Positions 59,440 through 64,000 of a stretch of 64,000 nt of DNA are shown piece by piece (within the stretch, counting starts at the first letter, position 1; each line of letters begins with the position of its first letter). This stretch comes from Raphanus sativus (lineage: Eukaryota; Streptophyta; Magnoliopsida; Brassicales; Brassicaceae). The stretch lies in the NCBI RefSeq assembly GCF_000801105.2, contig NC_079514.1, positions 12,090,001 to 12,154,000 on the forward strand, written 5' to 3'. A program made the position numbers and the translations under genes. Under the pieces are notes generated by a model, which saw nothing but the letters and a program-made list of their open reading frames with translations, was not told where the DNA came from and ran no database searches.

Positions 59440-60720
59440 GTGCAGTAAAAGAATTTTAAAATATTTTTAATAGATAAATATAAATTATATTTAACTTTTG
59501 TTAATATTATAAATTTTATTTTCTTATCAATATTTTAATATAAATTTGATTTAACTGAACATTAAAATTAAGATAAAAATAATTTTGTTTATTTTGAATT
59601 ATATTTAAGAATGTGCATGTATATATTTTAAATTATAATCTGAGGTAGATTTTTCTATCTATTTATTTTAATTAAATATATTAAATAAATATGTAAAATT
59701 GCATAATTGTCAAAAATTAAACAATATTTATAAAATATGTAGATATATATAAGAAGCTAATAATTTTACGATTTAATTTGATTTTATGATTTAATTTTTA
59801 TAATTTTCTAAAAATATGTATATATTTTTGAAATATGTTTAATTTAAATGATATTTCAAAATTTGAAATGCCATAATTGAATATAATCAAAATTCGAAAG
59901 TTTTACCAAAATTATAGATTAACATTAAATATAATTGTCCATGTCATATTAATCTATAAGACATGTCATCAATTTTAGTAGTCATGTCACAATTATTAAT
60001 CTAGGTGTTTTCATGCACCATGTGTAGTGATGATTTTTTTAAAAGTTAAATTTTATATTTTAAAATGTAATTTATTAATATTATATATTTTTATTTTTGA
60101 CTAATAATTAATATAAATATCATTAATTAAGCATAAAATTAAGAGAAAATATTTTTTTATTTTAAATTATATTTAAGAATGATATATATAAAGTTAAAAT
60201 CGTAGATTAAAAAAATATTTATTTCATTTGGTTAAATGTATTAAATCAACTTGTACAAAATTACTAAAAATCATATAAAATTGTATAGTTATCAAAAATT
60301 AAAACTAAATAATATTTACATAATTTGTAGATACCTAAAAGAAACTAATGATATTACGATTAATTTTTTTTTAAAATTCCGAAAATTTAGAAAATTTTAG
60401 ATAATAAAATTTTATAATTATAAAAATAAATTATATAATATTTCGAAATTCAAAATATCATATTTGAATATATTTATTTTAGTGATGATTTATGACTTAT
60501 TACCATATTCCACAAAGTTTACAAAAAATATAAATCAATATTAAATATAATATATGAGTTATTGCCATATTCTAAAAATATTTCCAAAAAAATATATCAG
60601 CATTAAATGTAATTGTCCATTTCATATTTAACCTTATGACATGTCATCAATCTTAATAGCCACGTCATAATGTTTTTTGTGAAAACGATTGTAGAAAAGA
60701 CATGTGGCAAATCACTTCTC
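59440..60720. repeat. Diverged tandem pair of ~640-bp AT-rich units
   Basis: 59440-60005 and 60040-60720 share several blocks in the same order, for example ATTATATTTAAGAATG, ATATAATTGTCCAT and GACATGTCATCAAT. Both have a short sequence near their ends that resembles a Helitron CTAGG end. No ORF. Confidence 0.6.
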
Positions 60721-62059
60721 AAATATAGACTAGTGGATAACGTGTAGATATAAAAATTAAACTTGGGGTACTGAAAAGCATTTATAACGATAATGTTTTA
60801 GCTACAACCAATTTTTTTTCAGTTTTACCCGGTTACTTTACAATTTACCTAGCCCAAGGCCGGTCTAAAGAGTAAGCCACCAAAACCATCGATTAGCATC
60901 CGAATTATAGGGGCATATCTTTTCAAAAAAAAGTTATTAGTATTTTTTAAACAAATAAAATCTGTAAAGGTTTTAGCTAAATATTAATTTTTGGAGTTAT
61001 TTAGCAATGTTTAAATGATTATTTTCACAGAATTAGAGTTAATAGTGTATCAATTATAAAAATACTAAGTATAATATATAGAACATTCTAAAATACAACT
61101 GTTATAATTTCCATTAGAAGTAATATACTTTTTACTCTTTGTATATGTGAAAATAATTTACATATTTTGTAAATTATTCAGAAACCTTTGTAAAAGATTT
61201 TTATAATTTTCTTAAATTTTATAATATAATTTTGTAAGTCAAAATAGATGACTTTATAAATCTTTGTTATGGTTTTATAAGTTTAATAATATGATTTTAA
61301 GATTTTTTATAAACTGTTTACGGATTGATATGGATTTACACATAACTGACGATGATTTATTTATAGAACTAAATATTCTTTGAAAATAAAGATCTGTGAA
61401 GTTCGAAAGCCTATTGGTGTGCTTAAGTTTTGAAAAGAAATCGAAATATTATTATCAAAACACATAAATTATTTATCGTATATTATTAACCATCTTGGAA
61501 CTGAAAGAAGTTTTCCAAAGTTAAAGCTGATAAAAAAGTTTGCATTCTACCATATCACAAAAGATATTGGACTTATATTTTCTATTGAAACAAATATGAT
61601 TGAAATACTTAACTATATAAATAATGGATGATTTTACGAGAAACAAATGTAAAAAAATATATATTTCAACAATAAAAATTAACTATTTATGAAAATTTGA
61701 TTTTTTTGTTGTTTGATATTATTTTGTGATTTTGATAAAATATGGGCATAAATTTTAATTTTGATTTGGGGCATTATAAACTGTTAGACCGGCATTGATC
61801 CCTCAATCACACTTTCAACTTTTATATCAATTATTGATTTGATTTTATCTTATTTATCGAAGCTCATTAGTTATTTAAAATATCTCAAGGTAACAATAAT
61901 GCATAATGCAGTCTGATTTACACATCAAACTAATTTTAATTTTTGAAATCAACACCGTCTAGGTCATTTTACATACACATTATGAACAAAAGAATCCCTT
62001 TTAAGGACTACAAATTAACTTGTTTCTGGAAAACAAAAAATAAAGGAATATAGCATGGA
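60721..62059. other. AT-rich spacer
   Basis: Nothing recognisable on either strand. Confidence 0.5.
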
Positions 62060-62330
62060 AGGTTGGGCTGGACCAATGAAAATGGCGGCTACAGCTGGGC
62101 AACTCTCGTGTCCAATGCTCACCTAACCTCTTTACTTCCTCACGTGACCCTCTCACCTTCTCCCTTCCCTCAATCTAACGGCTTAAATTTACGCAGTATA
62201 TTATAAGTTTTGAGCCGTAAACTTGGTAGCACTGCCATTTTGGGTGCCCGAAGTGGGTACCACTCTGTTGCTTTTTGTTTTTGTAAAGATCTGCTACTGT
62301 CGAAGATTCTCTATTCGTAAATTTTATAGT
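62060..62330. promoter_or_regulatory. Promoter-like island with CACGTGAC (G-box/ABRE core)
   Basis: A less AT-rich stretch with GGACCAATGA (CCAAT box), CTCACGTGACCC (ABRE-like) and a pyrimidine-rich run, in otherwise AT-rich DNA. No gene is seen next to it, so it may be the relic of a promoter. Confidence 0.3.
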
Positions 62331-62539
62331 ATTTGTATCTTATCGTTAGCTTTGGTTGGTTCGTCTTCACTATTGCGTCAAGTGGTTTGGGATGGAATTT
62401 AAATAATATTAAGATATCATTTATAAAATAGCATACTTAAGTGCTACTTTCCTACAAGCTTTTATTTGGTAATGTTTTTCATTAATTAAACTGGTTATCT
62501 CGAACTCATATAATGGAATGACTCTAACTAATCTAAAAA
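62331..62539. other. Short AT-rich spacer
   Basis: Nothing recognisable. Confidence 0.4.
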
Positions 62540-62771
62540 CATCTCTAATTTCATTCTATTTTCACTCTAAAATAGAGTCTACAGTAAAAATTCTCTAATA
62601 GTATTTTATTTTTCACTATAACAAAATAGACTTACTTTATATATAGAGTAACTTATTCTATTTTGTCATCTTTTTATTTTCATTGTAAAATAGAATACCA
62701 TTAGATTAATAATCAATTCTATTATAAAGTTATTTTATTTTAAAGAAAAGTAAAATAAATTATTGGAGATG
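62540..62771. mobile_element. MITE with CATCTCTAAT / ATTGGAGATG ends
   Basis: CATCTCTAATTTCATTCTATT at the left and the inverse at the right (AATTATTGGAGATG) make an imperfect inverted pair in a 232-bp AT-rich element without an ORF. This resembles abundant Brassicaceae MITEs. Confidence 0.6.
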
Positions 62772-64000
62772 ATTTAAAAAGAGATACATCTTCGTTAAGA
62801 CACGTCCCTAAAAGAAACAATACAAGGGGCTCGTGTCCATTTGGCTCGTTAAGACATATTCACTAGTCTTGTAGTCATTATAAACCTTTATTCCACTCTG
62901 TTTTTATTCTTTTTTGCCGGAGTGTCATAGACCTAATTACCTAAATATTTGCTCTTGTAAATTTTTATCACCGTTATGGATGAACCTTCTTCCGGGTATT
63001 AAAATATGTCTTCAATTTATAGACTTAACATGATTGTCTATTATAGGATGTATCTCTTTTAGACATTAGTATGAACTATTCCACAAACTCGTATCTTTAT
63101 ATTAATTTAAAAAAAATAATTGCTACACAAAATTATATAAATAAAAATATGTGTTCCTTAATTCAGAAAATAACATGATGTTATCATGTTATGCTATATA
63201 GTAGCATGCATTCAAACTTTTTTAATCAAAGGATTTTTCTGAATACTTGTTAAAATATATGATAAAAATATGTTAATTGAAAACTAGTATTCTTTATTTT
63301 TTTAACAATGTCACTTTTTTCACATAGATTAAAAAAAATTAAAATACACTTATTTTCTTATTAATTACATCTATTTGACTAGTAATATTTGAACACCAAC
63401 ACAGTTTACAATTAATATTAACTTGAAAATAATTTTAATTTACATCAGAATTCTAAAATGATAATTTTGTGTAATAAAATAATAAAATAATATTTGATAA
63501 GAAATGTAGAGAATATATAATAAATAAAAAATTTGTTTCCAATTCTATCATTGGCTGTTTGTACAAACAAAATGCCGTTTGTACAAACAAAACAGTAAGA
63601 TTAACTCTCTATTTCATATTTCATATATATTAAATTATTAATTGAGATTTTTTTTGAGAATTTTCCTCCTTAAAAATCTGATGTGTGGTCACCATATTAA
63701 ATATCACAGAACACATTAAATTACATATTTCATATAATTAATTACAATAAATTCCAAAAGTTATTATTTCAAAAAAATTCCTTTGTCTAAGGTATTATAA
63801 ACACTGCTTACAGAATTTATAATTAAGTGTTCTTACCTTATATTTTTTGTCAAATATCAAATAGTTACTGCATTCTATGATATTGGAAACAATATTAGTA
63901 TTTAAAATCTTTATCTGTGATCAATAGAATACACATACCCGAATAAAATTCAAAATCCCTTTTTTTTTTGTTTAAATGGCTGCCACTAACACATTTTGTG
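62772..64000. other. AT-rich spacer to window end
   Basis: No gene recognised. A 16-bp direct repeat (GTTTGTACAAACAAAA) occurs at 63557 and 63577. Confidence 0.5.

Noticed and set aside
59987..60040. CTAGG plus a hairpin-like stretch as a Helitron end
   Set aside because: Base flanks and the partner 5' end could not be found, so not called.
1..64000. CRISPR arrays, tRNA, rRNA and LTR retrotransposon pairs
   Set aside because: None seen by eye; the window is plant nuclear DNA, and short or diverged cases could be missed.

Overview
This is plant nuclear DNA, most likely from the mustard family (Brassicaceae) and probably a Brassiceae-type genome. The genes have many short GT-AG introns, the intergenic DNA is AT-rich, and the proteins and their order match Arabidopsis thaliana loci as I remember them. 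All locus names here come from memory of the families and were not searched. No virus, plasmid, bacterial operon or CRISPR array was seen.

Left block (1-18.4 kb) is compact and collinear with At5g47890 to At5g47820: a complex I B8/NDUFA2 subunit (cut by the window edge), translation release factor eRF1, organellar RAD52-2/ODB2, a DUF1350 plastid-type alpha/beta-hydrolase, plastid adenylate kinase AMK2, a small C/H zinc-like protein, and the kinesin-4 FRA1. Nearly every exon could be placed and the reading frames close. The middle (18.4-23.9 kb) is a repeat island holding a hAT-type element with a perfect 8-bp target duplication, a Helitron-like tandem cluster and the 3' end of a LINE.

The right block (23.9-48.6 kb) corresponds to Arabidopsis chromosome 3 pericentromeric genes: an SF1-like KH-domain protein (At3g32940-like), a small gene fragment, a DUF2358+SOUL haem-binding protein, a full-length ABCB transporter (ABCB8-like), a full-length PDR/ABCG transporter (ABCG38-like) and an archaeal-type cofactor-independent phosphoglycerate mutase (At3g30841-like). 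The repeat island therefore sits where ancestral crucifer block L meets the start of block W.

From 48.6 kb to the end, the DNA is mostly mobile elements: a poly-A-tailed retroposon with a 491-codon ORF, a 4-kb CACTA element nested with a Stowaway MITE, a foldback MITE and a Helitron, a short gene head followed by a 1.5-kb array of a dispersed TGTACAC-NTGGAC motif, and diverged tandem duplications. Scattered through introns and spacers are about a dozen very small insertions (about 8-37 bp, most A/T-tailed) flanked by 8-21 bp direct repeats, which look like extremely 5'-truncated retroposition events.

The genes are housekeeping or transport genes and do not form one pathway. Several products are predicted to act in organelles (complex I subunit, RAD52-2, DUF1350, AMK2, SOUL protein).
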